Assembly (NCBI RefSeq): GCF_002443255.2
Contig: NW_019211457.1
Location: 21,091,497 to 21,155,496, forward strand
Source: Varroa destructor
Lineage: Eukaryota; Arthropoda; Arachnida; Mesostigmata; Varroidae
Length of the DNA stretch: 64,000 nucleotides
Reading direction: 5' to 3'
Part shown: positions 21,501-34,591 of the stretch, piece by piece
Layout: every line of letters begins with the position of its first letter
Position numbering within the stretch: position 1 is the stretch's first letter
The notes under the pieces: model-generated
Database searches by the model: none
The model's input: the letters and a program-made list of their open reading frames with translations, nothing else
Told to the model about the DNA's origin: nothing
Program-made: the position numbers and the translations under genes

Positions 21501-24500
21501 TTTGAAATCGCATCTTACTGTAAGGATCACTTACAGTTGTGCTTGTATGCAGTAGTTTTTTGGATAAAGTGACTAGAATAAAGCCCTTCTAAGATTTCTT
21601 ACATCGTCCTACAGCTGAGTGGTTGCAGATTTATTTGCGGCCAACTTGTTTAATGGTTTTTACGATTATAAAAGACTACTGGTAGAGAAGTAGTAAATAC
21701 TTACCAGCCATACAAATACCTGAAAACCGTTTATAGGGCAACATATCAGGAAATTATCACGTATGTTAAGTAAACAAACTTCAAAAGAATGCAGAATTAT
21801 AATGTGATTTATTCATTCTTATTGTTTAGCAAATGATTTATTTAGTTATCTTGATATGTTCACTTACTCGTTCAAAAGGAGACTTTTTTTAGATTTTTTT
21901 TGTTTGAGATCGCTAAGCTTTTACAAAACAATAGTACTCGTCAAGAACTTTGTCAAGAAGTTACATTTACAAAAATGGCTTATGCAGAGCGTCCATATCA
22001 CGAACGATACTTTTATAAAGCCCATTTGCACTAGAATGGCTAGATCAAAAACATAATTGTAACGTTTGGGGCTTGAGGATTCGAAGGTCACCCTAGAAAG
22101 CCCATCCACATGGAAAGTAATAATTTGGTATGTTAGGTTTCGCATACCAGGTTCATGAATAGACAAAGTAATCGGCCAAACTGAGATGCTAAAATCCGTT
22201 ATAGAGCGACTGAGTGCAGAAGGAGTTCTTCTGCCATCGATACTACCGCTGCTTAATTCAACGGTTGCAAAAAATGCATACGTCAATAGACGTAGTTCCA
22301 GAAATGCAAGGATATATATACAAGACGAGCTGTGAAGACCAGTTAACTCCCATAGGTTTTTTTGGTCCCACATATCAGACGAATAGTAAGAGTTGGTTTG
22401 AATGTTGCAGTAGTCTATAGTTTCTTAAAAATAGTTTTGAAAAAAACGCAGGGACCAAAAAAAGGCCTTTACAATTTCACACAAAACCAACCTTCAAGGC
22501 TGGTGTCGAGAGCTGTATAACCCTATTAAAAAAATATTAAGTCTTGTTTTACTACATAATTGCGAACTCTACTTGCTTCTTTCGATTTTCTACATACATC
22601 GAAAATTTAGCACCGCTCAGTTAGTCGTGATGGCAATTTTACAAGAACGCTTTACATTATAAGACGTGTACGTTGTTTTTTCTTACCTATTCAGTGATCT
22701 ATAAGGCTAATAGCTATATCTAATAATTTCCCTGACCACCAGCCTTTCGTTTCGTAGTACAAAAACTCGAAAAGCCTTATTGTGTCGCCACTTCATACAA
22801 ATGTTCGTTTTCTAAGATTGGTGAATGATTAACCACATAGTCCGGTGTCTTCCGTCTTCACTACGTGCAACAATTCACCCTGGTAATATGGCTTCAATAT
22901 TAGGTTTTATCAGTTTGCTTTTGAGTCTCTTTCTACTATTTGAGTTTCATAAAGACATTTATCTAACAAATGAAATGCAAATTAAACAAGAGCTGGTCTA
23001 CGTGATTTCGACCTCTGTATGTATGTATTATAGTCAATAGGTTCCACGGCATCTTCTTTAACGGATAAACACATTACGAATGCTTTAGAAGCACTATTTT
23101 TTTTTGCTGTTTCTTTTATTCGTTCAATTTTTTTTTGCTAGCGCCTTATAGTGTTATGATTGCTTATTTTAAAAATATTTTTCTATTAATAATAAATCAC
23201 TTTGAACTTTACTATTGAGTTGAATCTATCATTAACATGACAGAGCGGTCAAATACTTTTGGAAGACGAAAAATTGCATATACTTTGTATATGAATGTGA
23301 TATTCCAAGAGTTACTAACATTATTATGTATACGCATTCTTGTGTGCTATTAGTTGTTTGCACACATCTGCGATTCCAGCGTATTCTCTGACTTCCGCAT
23401 ATATTGCTTGATAATACATACTGATAACAGAAGTAAAGAGTGGAAAAAATTACAATTTGTATTTGCAGAGAACATATCGCCAATAACAACCTGTTCTAGC
23501 ATCAATGAAACATCAAATTGGACTCAAATGCGTACATTTTCCTGCCACTTATTAGTCATAGGTTTATCTGGGAATGATGGAAATTATTATTAAATGCTTT
23601 TTTGAGAAAAACGTGAAAATGTTGTTATTTGCCTGCTGTAAAGTTGTTCATTGATGGCTGAAACAATCCACGCGCGTGCACCATGCAGTGTCTCCGGAAT
23701 AAGATTTCAGTTTCAAAAACATTTGTTTTTTTTGCATTTATTAGGATTACCATAAGACCTCTACAAAACATTAATGCTGGTGGCAGATTACGGTTTCAGT
23801 ATTTCAACAATAATAGAAATTCGTTTTTGTCGTGCTATCAAAACAATATTTTCTAAATTGAAAACGAATTAAAAGATATTACCATTATGAAACCCATGGT
23901 AAAAACAATTAACGGATGTAAATAAAAAAAAAAACGACCCATTAATATTTCAGGGCATTCAGGAATTCTAAAGAGGAACTATCATGGAAAGAAAGTTTTC
24001 CTATGGATGAACATTTATGTTACATATATGTCTATATAAACATCATTACCATTTAATAGAACATTAGGGATAGACATTAACTATAGGCGGACAATTGAAG
24101 TAACATCTATCTACTGTTACCGATGTTATACGGAAACAGCTTCTCTATTCTAAGTGAAACACGCAGCGTTTAGGCTCTGTACATTGATGAGCTTATTTTA
24201 CACATATATGTGTCTGTTCATGCGCATGTACGCACGTAACGCATACATTAATATTTCTACCATTGCTTTAGTTATCGCTTCAACTTGGAGTTTGGAGTGC
24301 TTACAAGCCATTTTCAATTATTCCTTCTGTAAATTTACGAATATCCTTTTAAGAGTAACCGAAAGTGAAATATATTCATACGTGTATGCTTATTGAAGCT
24401 TTCCTGATACACGCCAAATACAAGACGGCCCAGCCGATATAACTTTAGTCTTAAAAATCTAGAACATTCAAGGTTCCAGAAAGCGTATAAACATGCAAAA

Positions 24501-25502
24501 AGAAGCTAAAAAATATTACGGATTACTTTTTTTTATCGAAAATAGATGCTAAATTCGGCATCTAAGTTCCTAAATCATCAGAATGGCATTTTTCCCATTT
24601 TGATAAGTTTTCGAATTTTTCAGTTTAATCTTTGTTGCTATTTATTTCCATTTTCCACTTTGTTTTATAAAAACCTTTAGATTCTTCAGTAATCACATAG
24701 TATGTGGAAACAGTATAATCGAGGGATTTCGAAAATCCAAAAAACGTTTACAATCTCGGTTGAAATTTATTTGCATTACATCGACATCTCTTTATAAGCT
24801 TTCCATGGCTGTTATATATGTATATATATGTAAGCCATGGATTGCAAAACAGGTAACAACGTGACTATTTATCTGGTTCGAGTTGTTCCGCTTTTTCTCA
24901 TCGCTCCATCGTTTCCATGTTAAAAATTCCCCATCTATTTGATCGAACATCTGCTTTGACCAACATATTTCCAGACGACCCAAGTCGTACGTTCTTGTAC
25001 AAGTTCCGTAATCATGAACTGAATCGCAGGATGCTCCTTTGTTCTGACTTTATAGGTATTCTGGGTTTCTCGGGCAAGGAGACGTATTTTCAAATTAGGA
25101 TCTGTGCTGACTTTTTCAATTCACATATTGAGAATGATGAATCAGACAATAACTGTAGAATTTTGACAAGATGCTGCGTGTAATATTTCGTGTTAATAGC
25201 ACGAGATACCAGGGTGACTCCTTGTACTCACTTCAGAATGCCTTATTATGCAAGCATCGTGACAGGGCTTGGCTGCAGACGACCCGGAAACGTTCCATCA
25301 GCACTAACAGACCTGTAGCAATAGATGTGTGCGGTAGTGTGTATCTACTTTCCTCCAACAACTAGAATCTAGCTCGGAAAATGTTCGTAGCAAAACGCGA
25401 TAACATTATTTTTAAATAAGTTCACAAGAAGTCACTGTGTTTTATTTTTTTTTTACGAAATATACAACCCCATTATCCTTTTGAGTTAGACAATTCACAG
25501 CG
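18501..25502. other. long AT-rich stretch, no confirmed gene
   Basis: The largest frame (21921-22373, minus, 150 codons) has no recognisable domain. The plus strand at 22159-22335 gives IERLSAEGVLLPS, which loosely resembles the start of a Ty3/gypsy reverse transcriptase (family: I..LL.EGVI.PS) but is too short to call. A hairpin lies at 24802-24841. Long A/T runs are common. No tRNA was seen. Confidence 0.3.
24802..24841. repeat. inverted repeat around a TA-rich loop
   Basis: TCCATGGCT (24802-24810) pairs with AGCCATGGA (24833-24841). The TATATATGTATATATATG between them can extend the stem imperfectly. Confidence 0.6.
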
Positions 25503-25570
25503 CAGAGGCCGGGTAGATCGAGCGGACTAGTGCTTCGGGTCTATCACAGCATTAGAACGTCGAAGTCAGC
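25503..25570 (+). repeat. tRNA-like segment, probable SINE head
   Basis: TAGATCGAGCGG (25514-25525) resembles a pol III A box of the TGGCCGAGCGG type. About 30 bases after its end, GAACGTCGAAGTC (25555-25567) resembles a B box with an extra base. No full cloverleaf forms, so a decayed tRNA or SINE is likelier than a working tRNA gene. An open frame at 25552-25746 on the other strand overlaps it and is probably chance. Confidence 0.35.
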
Positions 25571-28500
25571 TCAAAAAGTCGGAAAAACTTTAGTATTGGA
25601 ATTCCATTGGGGAATTCCTTCGCATCTTGCTGAGCTTTGTCATTATTGAAGCAAGGCTGCGACAAATCCCGGGCGTGAGCAATATAGCACCGGCGAGGTG
25701 TACCATGTCCTAAGAGTATCGCTTGGGCAGACATCGCTGTAAGCACTTCTAAAATCCTCGGTCGTCCGATTCATGGAACACAACGGCAGATGCTCGCGGC
25801 ATGACAGGCAAGACGATTTTTCGATACTGCCCGAGATTGCTGCTGATCTGCCTTTACGAAGCTAACCTCATTGTTATCGTACCTAGTTATCGATGGTCAA
25901 CCGTGTTACCAGAAATCGCATCTCGGTGTTTATCAAGCTGCCATCGACTCTGCCATTAACTTGCTACTCTTCTGGGTTCTTGGTGTTTCTAATTTTGGCC
26001 GCTTTCCTCGTAAGAATATCGGTCGTAGTCGAGTCCTTGTAGCCCTCATGTGGTAATAAATAATACAGAGACCATAGATCTCGGTCCCAAGCGGACAACT
26101 TTCCTACCTAGATTTTTGATTATCGAGGTGTTGATGTCAGAGTTCACACATTTATGGTATCTCGGTTGCACGAATATTGTTACCGCGCCCTTACAGTATA
26201 TTAACCAAGAGACGGCCATTCCACTTTTAATTTTTGTCTTTCGTGCTGCGTAAACAGCTAAGGACGCCATCTTAGAATATTCAAGAAGGTAGTTACTTGT
26301 CCTCCATAAAACTGGATTTTTGTTCCAGTGATGACTGAAGCAGTAATAAAGCTAAAATTACAGTCACTTGTCTTTAATTTACTTTTTCAAATTTAAAAAT
26401 CTGCACAAAGCATTTTTACAGCGACAACAAAGATTTTTTTAGAGCATGAAGAGAATGGGCTTGAACGACACGTATGTAGGCTGTGTGGTTACGGGGTAGA
26501 GTGCTCGTACCTTATAAATATATAAGTATAGAAGTAAATTAAGAAAAAACTAAAGGGTTCTAAAGAACGAGCAAATTAAATAGAGGTCAGAGTAGAATAA
26601 ATTAGGAATAACAAAGCTAGCACTTGTATGGTGGACCACGAGGAATGGAATTTATTCCTGCTATAGTGGTCCTTATGGCACTGTAAAGAAGTTTGCCTAG
26701 TTAATAGGAAACCTAGGTGAGTCAGCAAGGTATTCAAGCGAACAACTACTTACAGCTTTTGGGAATCTAATAGTACAATTAGAATTTACAGATTATATCC
26801 ATGCCTACATATGTTGTTTTTTTTCGAAGAAACGCGTAGGTCTGGTGAACAAAAAGTTAGTGCTCACTCCACTGATGCTGGGTATAATAACGCTAGACCC
26901 TGGCGTTGGTCAGCACAACCACGTAAAACAATTTGCTACCTTACTTTCTCACATTTTCGAAATGAATAAAGCGAGCCGATGAAGAAGTTGGACGAAGTTG
27001 TTTTCCTACAGTTTGCTGGCATTTCCCTATGTGAGAAACCTCTTTTCTCGCCTATTATTGTAGTCCAATTATTTTGTATGCAATCAGCAGGTCTATGGAT
27101 TTATCATAATTTAGCACAATTCATTAATCGTTGATATCCGATTGGAATGTCAGGACAACGAAAGTGTATCTCATTATCTAAAAGTTAATATATTACGCTC
27201 TTTGAAACGTTAGGAGCACTCGTTCTTAAGGTACTGTTGTACCGCTAATCCATATTTACATTACTAAGCCTATTTCAATCCCAGTCGTTTCGAAGCTTGT
27301 TTAGCTATTAAGTGATTGCGCAGGTACTTGCTTTGAATTTGTACCAAATATGACAATTCAATACAAAAATGAAAAAGGCTGCAGATGTGTAATTATAGAT
27401 GCTCTGAAAGGCCGCGGGTTATAACGGAAATAATTGTCAAGTTCGGTACCATATATTTATGCGCTTCATCGAGTTGTTTTAATTTTGTTACCGTCAATCA
27501 GGCCAACTACGCGTAGTTGGGTGTGTACTTTGATGGTTAAAACATTTCAGTTAAAAGAACCTAATAACTCGATAAGTCGACAGGCTTGTTGTGAAAAAAA
27601 ACGTCACCTTTGTTTTAGGCAATGATTCATATAAATTAACTAAAAAGGGCTAATCAAATATAGAATCACTTGGACTTTTTTTTACAAATCTAAAATGAAA
27701 TACAAACACCTTTTGCAAACACCATTTACCTAATGTTTTCCATTTGCTTGGACCGATATAGCTTTGTAACAAGTCTATTTGCAATAAGTTTTTTCAGGTA
27801 ACACTATGTTTACAAAAACTGATTCCTTTATACAAAAAAAAAACAAAACAAAATAGAGCGCAGTGTATTTTAAAACTAATAGCAGTTTGTTAAAGTTACA
27901 AAAGAGATCCCCTAAAACTTGTCTGGTTTTAAATATGGCTCTGAGTGAGGGCAGGCGTAAATTACAATTAGTGTATTTACAACAAGTTTTAACCAGAAAA
28001 TATACAAAATGCCAAAAAATACTCTAAACTTAGTTTTTCGACAATATATTTTTATTACTAGTTCCTGAAAACAGATTAGTCAGCCTACGAACATAAGTAA
28101 ACTAGAAATAAATGAGAAAAGTATTCTACATATTAAACGAATGACAAAGTTGTTCCCTTTTAGCTAAGAAGAACCTGACGAAAATTTTGTCCATATTCGA
28201 ATATAATCTCTCAGTGATAGTAGCTGTTCCTTTACTTCCAAAATTGATTTAGCTGTATAGCATTTTTTGAGCACTGCTTTAACAAATAACATCCTATGGG
28301 GGGAAACAGTTTTAGCCTACATCCTTATAAGTCGCCTGATTGACGGTGAGTGCATACTCTTTTCCCTACACAATCTATCACTGGGAGCGCACTGACAAGC
28401 ATATTTTAACATCGTTTTTAAAATAATGATACTTCTAATAAGTAAGGTAGCGAAATACTTTTCTTATTTTTCTTTAGTGATGATGGTCATAAATGCGTTG

Positions 28501-31259
28501 TGCATAGAATAGAGTCGCGTTAGAGCTGTCAAAATAATAATGGCGTAGTGAAAAGGTTCGATTTTTTTGACGAGTTTTTTACTCATCTCAAACGCTGCTT
28601 CTTCTCAAAGTAAATTAGTCTTCCAGTGTGCCATTAAATTATTTTACTTTTGATGGTCTTTCACCACCTGCAAGGCAGCAGATAGACGTCGACTATAAGG
28701 GCGATTCACTTATCAACTAAGTCTAAAACTCTCCTTTAATTAAAAAGAAGTTGACCTTCCAGCTCCTACTGCATGTATATGGTAAATCGACGGGGCAACT
28801 ACTAAACACAGATTGAATTAATGGTTTCAATCGAGTCCACTTTCACGATTGTACTGCATTTCAGTAACTTTCAAGATCTCAAGACAAAGTTAACTCCAGC
28901 TTTAAAGCTCTACTTACGTAAAATCTATCTTCCTGTCTTCTTAGCGAAGAATCTTCCTTGGCGTTGCAAACAATTCACTACTATGATGCAGTGAATATCC
29001 AGCTATTCGGGAAGCTCTTAATCTGTTCGAAAAATATGGGCACTATAGGGCGTGTGGCTGGCGTCATCCGCGTTTACTTAGCGTCTTATTTCAAACATAG
29101 CTTTAATATGGTGAAATCGGTTTCGGCAAGCTTTCTTAGTTTTTCGTGGTCTCTACTCTACTTCGCCTAGCGCAGATCTGAGAATGAAAGCAGTGTCGGA
29201 TATGCAATTTTTGTCCTGTTTATTTTCATCATATAGAATACCATTACTAACGAAATCAGTCACAGTGAATACAATGCATTTTAGTAAGGATGGCCTTGAT
29301 ACCTATCTCTGCGTAAATCATATGCTCTTCTCTTTTGCACGTCAGATCTGTCACATCGATGACACATTGATGATGAGCTTAACTACTCAATTTTTTACAA
29401 GCTAATCTACTGTAACTATTCTGGAATGATGTGTCCGTATGCGCGCGGGGCTAGACGTGACATTCCATTCTTTCAAATACAAAGCCATTAATTTTAAAAA
29501 TACTGCTGTCAAAGTTTGAGCCTTCTTGAGACCGTATGAATCAGAACTTCGAAGCAATTTGGATTACTATATTTTTTCTACCGATATTTTGACTGAAGGA
29601 CCTATTTTGGGCCCTTTTTACACGCTATTGAACGATTGTCGAACTCTAAAGCAAGATAACCATTTGCTGTTGCTGCATTATTGCTGTTGTAGAGTTGCGT
29701 TCCTGAACCGACTAAGAGCAAATTGTCTTTTATAAAAGTTAAATATCAGCTTAAGTAACTCGATCACCCTGGGGGCTTACGGGCTAAGATGAGGAAGAAC
29801 TATTTAAACTATAGTATTTTCAACAAGAATAATTTGGTACAAGATGCCATCGATTGCTAATTCGAGAGAGATCGAAATAATTACTTCCCTCAGAATGTAA
29901 CTCAGCCTACTAGGTATATATTGTATATTTATGTATTCATGTCAACCTACTTGCCGTATCATATGCCTTTGCTGACAACCACATGCCACTTGTGATTGTT
30001 TTTGAAGGAAATTGTAACGATCGCATAGCGCGTTGTGACCAAAACAATATCGTCAATACAGGTAAGCAAAATTCTGATCACGATTAGCCATGGATGGTTT
30101 TGAATACCAGAACCATGAATAACCAAGACTGTTCAGTGCGGTCTAACTTTTTCTCACCTCTCGAACAAGATCATGCATTCGAAATCTTATTTCAGCAAAA
30201 CTTCATGAGTACCTACAGTAGATGAATTATGATCTTTGACGTGCTTCGATTGGCCTAACTTTTTGATATTTAAAGGCACCATATCATTATCGAGTTTCAC
30301 CTCCTTCAACTAAAATCACAGATTTTCTCAGACATTTTGGAGGCATTTTCCCCCTTCCCTTTGTTGAACAACTGACTCACTTGTACCAGATCATCACTAA
30401 TTCATATAATCCTAATTTAAATCCATATCATAATTCTTTGTTATGCCATACGTGTCAAGGACATAGATGTTTTCAAATGATATATTCCAAAAAGTTAATT
30501 AATCCTTATGAGCTTTTTCTAGGCTACGAGATAAAGCATTTTTGGCGGACACACTCAAGAATAGTCGTTGTCAACGATCATGTTCAGTAAAACTCAGCCT
30601 ATACAGCTCCACCTTTTTTATTTAGCTCAATTTTTTTCAGATGTCACACAATTTTATCTTTTTATTCAAATTATTACTTATTAGTATTTAAAAAATGTCC
30701 TTCAAGACGATGTATCATTAAATTACCTTTTACTACTTACATTTTATTTAATAAATATCAACAGAAAAGGATACTCTTTTCTACGGGACCTCAATTTCAA
30801 ACAAGTGAAAATAATATTTAACTTATTTTTTCAGTTATTTAATAAAAATCCTCTACGACTTGCTATGGTAGGTGGCGAAAGCCTCTATTTTAGGGGCAAT
30901 AAAATATACGTAGACTGGAATTTGTAACACTGACGGATCACTGGGCCGAACCAAATTGTAAAAGAATTCTACGACAGCAATTGGTCATACGCTCAAGTAT
31001 TATGGAAGCTTGGTATTATGGCGCCTTTACCAGAATGTACTCAATAGTTTCCAGCCAGATAAAGCCACGAGTTACATTGCTTGCGACAACATATTCCTAC
31101 TCCGCACCCGATTTAGAAGAAAACAGACCTCTCGATCGCTTCTTTTTAGGGTCGTACAAAAGATAAGGTTTCGATAAGCAAGATGGCATTGATTCAACAA
31201 TTGAAAGCCAATGTTCAAGCAGTGATCGAGCCGATCGATCATGACATGTTATTCAATCT
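25571..31259. other. stretch without a recognisable gene
   Basis: Open frames at 25871-26056 and 26050-26253 (plus) contain hydrophobic runs but no domain. A weak A-box-like TGGTTACGGGGTAGAGTGCTCG lies at 26486-26507 without a B box. The 26300-31000 part is AT-rich with short random frames. Confidence 0.3.
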
Positions 31260-31466
31260 GTGATTGTCAATGTTGAACAAACGAATATTCAACGTGTTCT
31301 TCAGCTCGCTTGTTCTCCCGATCTTAGTCTGTGTAATTACGAGGATATCCATGCCCTAAAAAGGGCAACCGGTGGGCGAGCATATCCGCTTATCGATCTA
31401 CATCGAGAAGCCATAGATAGTAAAATTAAAAGGAGAAGTTCGAGTGGTATGTACATAGTTCCCTAA
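31260..31466 (+). mobile_element. Tc1-like transposase C-terminal remnant
   Basis: The frame open through 31466 reads VIVNVEQTNIQRVLQLACSP, then DLSLCNYEDIHALKRATGGR and YPLIDLHREAI. This matches the order of the third catalytic block of Tc1-type transposases (family: ...WPA.SPDLNPIE..W..L.RR..GR...P.....L...). The SPDL is kept. The NPIE that should carry the catalytic Glu is changed and one residue longer. Upstream frames (30981-31166) might be earlier parts of the same protein but show no second catalytic Asp block. No terminal repeats were recognised. Confidence 0.5.
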
Positions 31467-33185
31467 AAGCTGCCAGAGCACTGGATTCGTCCGAAACAAC
31501 GTAATATTTTTCATATTACCTAACGTTGCAGATAAAATATAGAGGTATAAAACTACTCCAGCTGGAGGTTTACGTGGAACGTTAAGCTTGCCTATCACGT
31601 CGAAAACAATTGTATAGCTCACTAAACTGGAAGACACGAAATAACTTGGCTCTTCAATTGCTTTTCTCTCTGAAAGTCAAATGCTACAGCCCATTTAATG
31701 TTTAATACCGTTCAGAGGCGCTTCCTCTAATATTCAGGTAAGGTTTTTCGGTCAACCGAAATTCATCTCGAGCTCAAAATGTATATATATGTAAATATAG
31801 AAAATATGCTAGGGGCTGCTCAATATTGAGCTGCTAAGTTTAAAGAGAGCACATCTTGGCCAGATGGACATTTTAAGAAAAGTGATTACCAAGAAAGCTA
31901 ATAAGATTAAATTAAAGGCGATAAAAAAAGTATTCACTTTAACGACAAAGCCATTCAAGTGGATGGCTAACACCGCACCGCCTTATATTAAATATATATA
32001 AAAAGATAAAAACATATTAGAGATTTTACGTTACACACGGCGTTTCCATTATTCGTTCACGTCATAAATGTATTTCCTACAGTACGAGGTGGATAAAAAA
32101 ATATTGTATCTTCTAGTGAAATGTTTGAGTTAGTTCAAGCCAAGAATATTGTAAAACCATAATGTTTTGGCACTATCTCCTCATCGCCATTCTACAATGG
32201 CCATACTAAATTTTAGACCGAAGCAATTAATGTCTGGGATTATCATCGGCTAAACTCCACTAAGGCAATTCTCGCTGAATGGGAAGTAATAAGTGAAACC
32301 AAACAGCGAAAGCATGAAATCAAATGATCACGTATTTCGCCTCCAGATAATGTTACCTAAAAACGTACAAGATCAAGTTGACATGGACTACCTTTTATAG
32401 GTGAGCCTAAATTAGGTTTCTATTTACCCATTTGTATGCTATAATATATGGCTGTCTTCTTATAACAGCAAACATAGAGCCCCGTCGCCTATTTTGTCAT
32501 GAGCATAGTAATTATTATTTCTGCATCGATAATCATCACTCTTTAACACTCAGGCAATCTTTTAAATGATCTTGCAAGCAATCCCTGGGTTCTAATTGTA
32601 TTTCCTTAAATTTCAGAGTTAGGCTAAATTACCCGTCTCATTTACTCCTCTAATATATAGTTCTGAAAAATTCACACGTAAGCAACCGGCAGCGGTAACG
32701 GAATCTTCTTGACATATACACATACTTATGGCTAAGAAACATAAAGTAGTACCTAGTATAAATATACCGTCGTCAAAAGATCCAATACAGTAAAAGCAAT
32801 TATTTAAGTTGAAAAAGATTATCATTTTATTGATGTCAGTGGTTAGTCCTATTTCCGCACTTTGGCTCCCAGCATTTTCCGGTAATTGTACTCATGAGTT
32901 ATGGTGATTCGAAGCTTTTCTCAAATGGTTTACATAACCGTTTAATATGTACGTTTGTGCATTAAAAGTTGGAAAAACTTTGGCGGGCCGTTTGTCGTAA
33001 CGGGCATATGTGCCGTCGCAACGAGCATGCGTTCCGTAGCTACTGCCGGCACAAGGTAAAAGCTAGCCTTCTTAAAACAAAACAAGTAGTAAGCAATAGC
33101 AAACTACTGTACAGAACTTGTCTTTGGAATTGGGAAGAAAATCAGTTATTGTCTAACCTTTTCTCACTGATGAAATCTAAACATA

Positions 33186-33415
33186 ATTAAGAAGTTTTTT
33201 TGGCCGAAATCCGCGGTCTACGTTACTGCTAGTTTTCATGCGGCTTTTATAAAATCCTAAGAAAACTTTTACGAAGCGAACCGGAAGATTTCAAACAGGG
33301 TCTTGACTTAGAGGACTCAAAATTCTAAATGATCCAAAAACCATTTTTGATACATCTAAGTTCTAAACGTAAAATTAAAAACCGTTTTATTTTTTGCACC
33401 TTCTAAAATATTAGT
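33186..33415. repeat. diverged dispersed repeat, copy 2
   Basis: Partner of 13808-14110, in the same orientation. Shared landmarks are a T run, a GTTACTGCTAGTTTTCATGCG segment near 33220-33241 and TTTTTTGCACCTTCT near 33390-33404. It is shorter in the middle than copy 1. Confidence 0.5.
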
Positions 33416-34250
33416 TATACCCTTAGCCACGTTTACCTATTCCCACTAATATTTTGCCGTTTGTTTGCTACAAGTACGCTCTTTATTAATTAAAAGTCGC
33501 TTCTCTGTATCTATTGAGTCCATGGCTTGTCGATAGAAACACATTGATATTTTATAAATTAAACAAAAAAAATTTTTCCGGTAAAAAGAAATTTATGCCA
33601 GGTTGAGATAAATAGTGAAAATAAATTACGTAAAAAAAAGACTGAAAATGGACGACCAAAAACCGGCCAAAATGACAATTTTCAAAAATTATTTAAAGCA
33701 TACAAGTTAAAAAATGATCAAATTATCACAAAATTTGTTTTAATCCATTTGTGTGTTTACTTTATTTATTTTTATGATTTTCTTTTGGCGCGCCTAGTTC
33801 TTGAAACTGAATAAGCAGATTAGCGATCACTCCATGCATTAGAAATATTCTAAATTATGAACACGCATAGCGTTATTTCTTAGTTCTAACAAAACATTTT
33901 GCTTTCATTCAAATCGTTGTAGGAAATATTTCCACGAAAGCTCATGATGTCCCCATTAAACAATTTCTAGGATACTATCAGAATGCGTTATAAATAGCCT
34001 AAATGTAGAAAACTGCGATCTCTAAGAAAATTCTCTCGAAAGATTATAAAGATAAATCTGAGGAAAGTTGTTAACTTTATTAGTAGGGTTGTCTATATGA
34101 CTTTTAAGGAGACAGCACTCATGATAAAAGTTCGTTGCATTAAGCCACTTACAGTTAATAGCTACTAGTTTCGTAAAGTAGCGTACAATTGGAGACAATG
34201 ATCACCAAAGATAAAGAAATAATTTAAATAACGGTAAGCATTCACCTGCT

Positions 34251-34278
34251 TGTATTCAGAGACCACTGTATTCAGAGA
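34251..34278 (+). repeat. 12-bp direct repeat
   Basis: TGTATTCAGAGA occurs at 34251-34262 and 34267-34278, four bases apart. Confidence 0.85.
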
Positions 34279-34313
34279 TAAGGTTCCGCAACACACTTAC
34301 TTTAGTATGCAAA

Positions 34314-34544
34314 ATGACAGACTTATTCCTTATAGAAGGGCTTAGACTTCAAAATACTTATTGGTATGGTATATGCCCTTCTCACCAGATGTTAAAGCAA
34401 CCAGCTCCAACAAAAAACGTAAGATGGCCACCTTTAGTTGTCGTCTCTATATCCAAATCGTTCTCAGTTGAAAATATCGACAAGGCCCCTGGGCCGGTTC
34501 CGTCTAGTGTCTTTAATAACCTGACGCCAGAGCACCCTAAATGA
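34314..34544 (+). mobile_element. non-LTR retrotransposon reverse transcriptase fragment
   Basis: The frame ends with SVENIDKAPGPVPSSVFNNL (34467-34526) and a few more residues. This corresponds to the first reverse transcriptase block of R1/jockey-type elements (family: ....L...KAPGPDGIP...LK). The Asp-Gly after APGP is missing, so the motif is damaged. The upstream part of the frame has no clear match. The end of the fragment overlaps the left arm of the hairpin at 34515-34591, so the hairpin may have formed within or at the broken end of the element. Confidence 0.5.
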
Positions 34545-34591
34545 CCATTTCAGGGTTGTTTCTGGGTGCTCTGGCGTCATTTCAGGTTATT
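34515..34591. repeat. long imperfect inverted repeat with 5-base bulge
   Basis: The left arm 34515-34537 (23 bases) pairs completely with the right arm 34564-34591 (28 bases) apart from a 5-base bulge in the right arm. The loop is 26 bases. ATTTCAGG occurs both in the loop (34547-34554) and in the right arm (34579-34586), suggesting that the bulge sequence was copied from nearby. Size and shape would also suit a small-RNA precursor. Confidence 0.8.

Larger units (their letters stand above)
31467..34313. other. AT-rich stretch with one dispersed repeat
   Basis: It contains the second copy of the diverged repeat (33186-33415) and a 12-base direct repeat at 34251/34267. No gene was seen. Confidence 0.35.

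Noticed and set aside
21921..22373. 150-codon minus-strand open frame, the second longest in the window
   Set aside because: No domain, no splice context, odd composition. The opposite strand has a weak gypsy-like segment (22159-22335), so this is probably a shadow frame.
24917..25365. Two plus-strand frames with a basic segment like that between endonuclease and reverse transcriptase of non-LTR elements
   Set aside because: The resemblance is limited to a few Arg/Lys/Trp residues.
26486..26507. tRNA A-box-like sequence
   Set aside because: No B box or cloverleaf follows.
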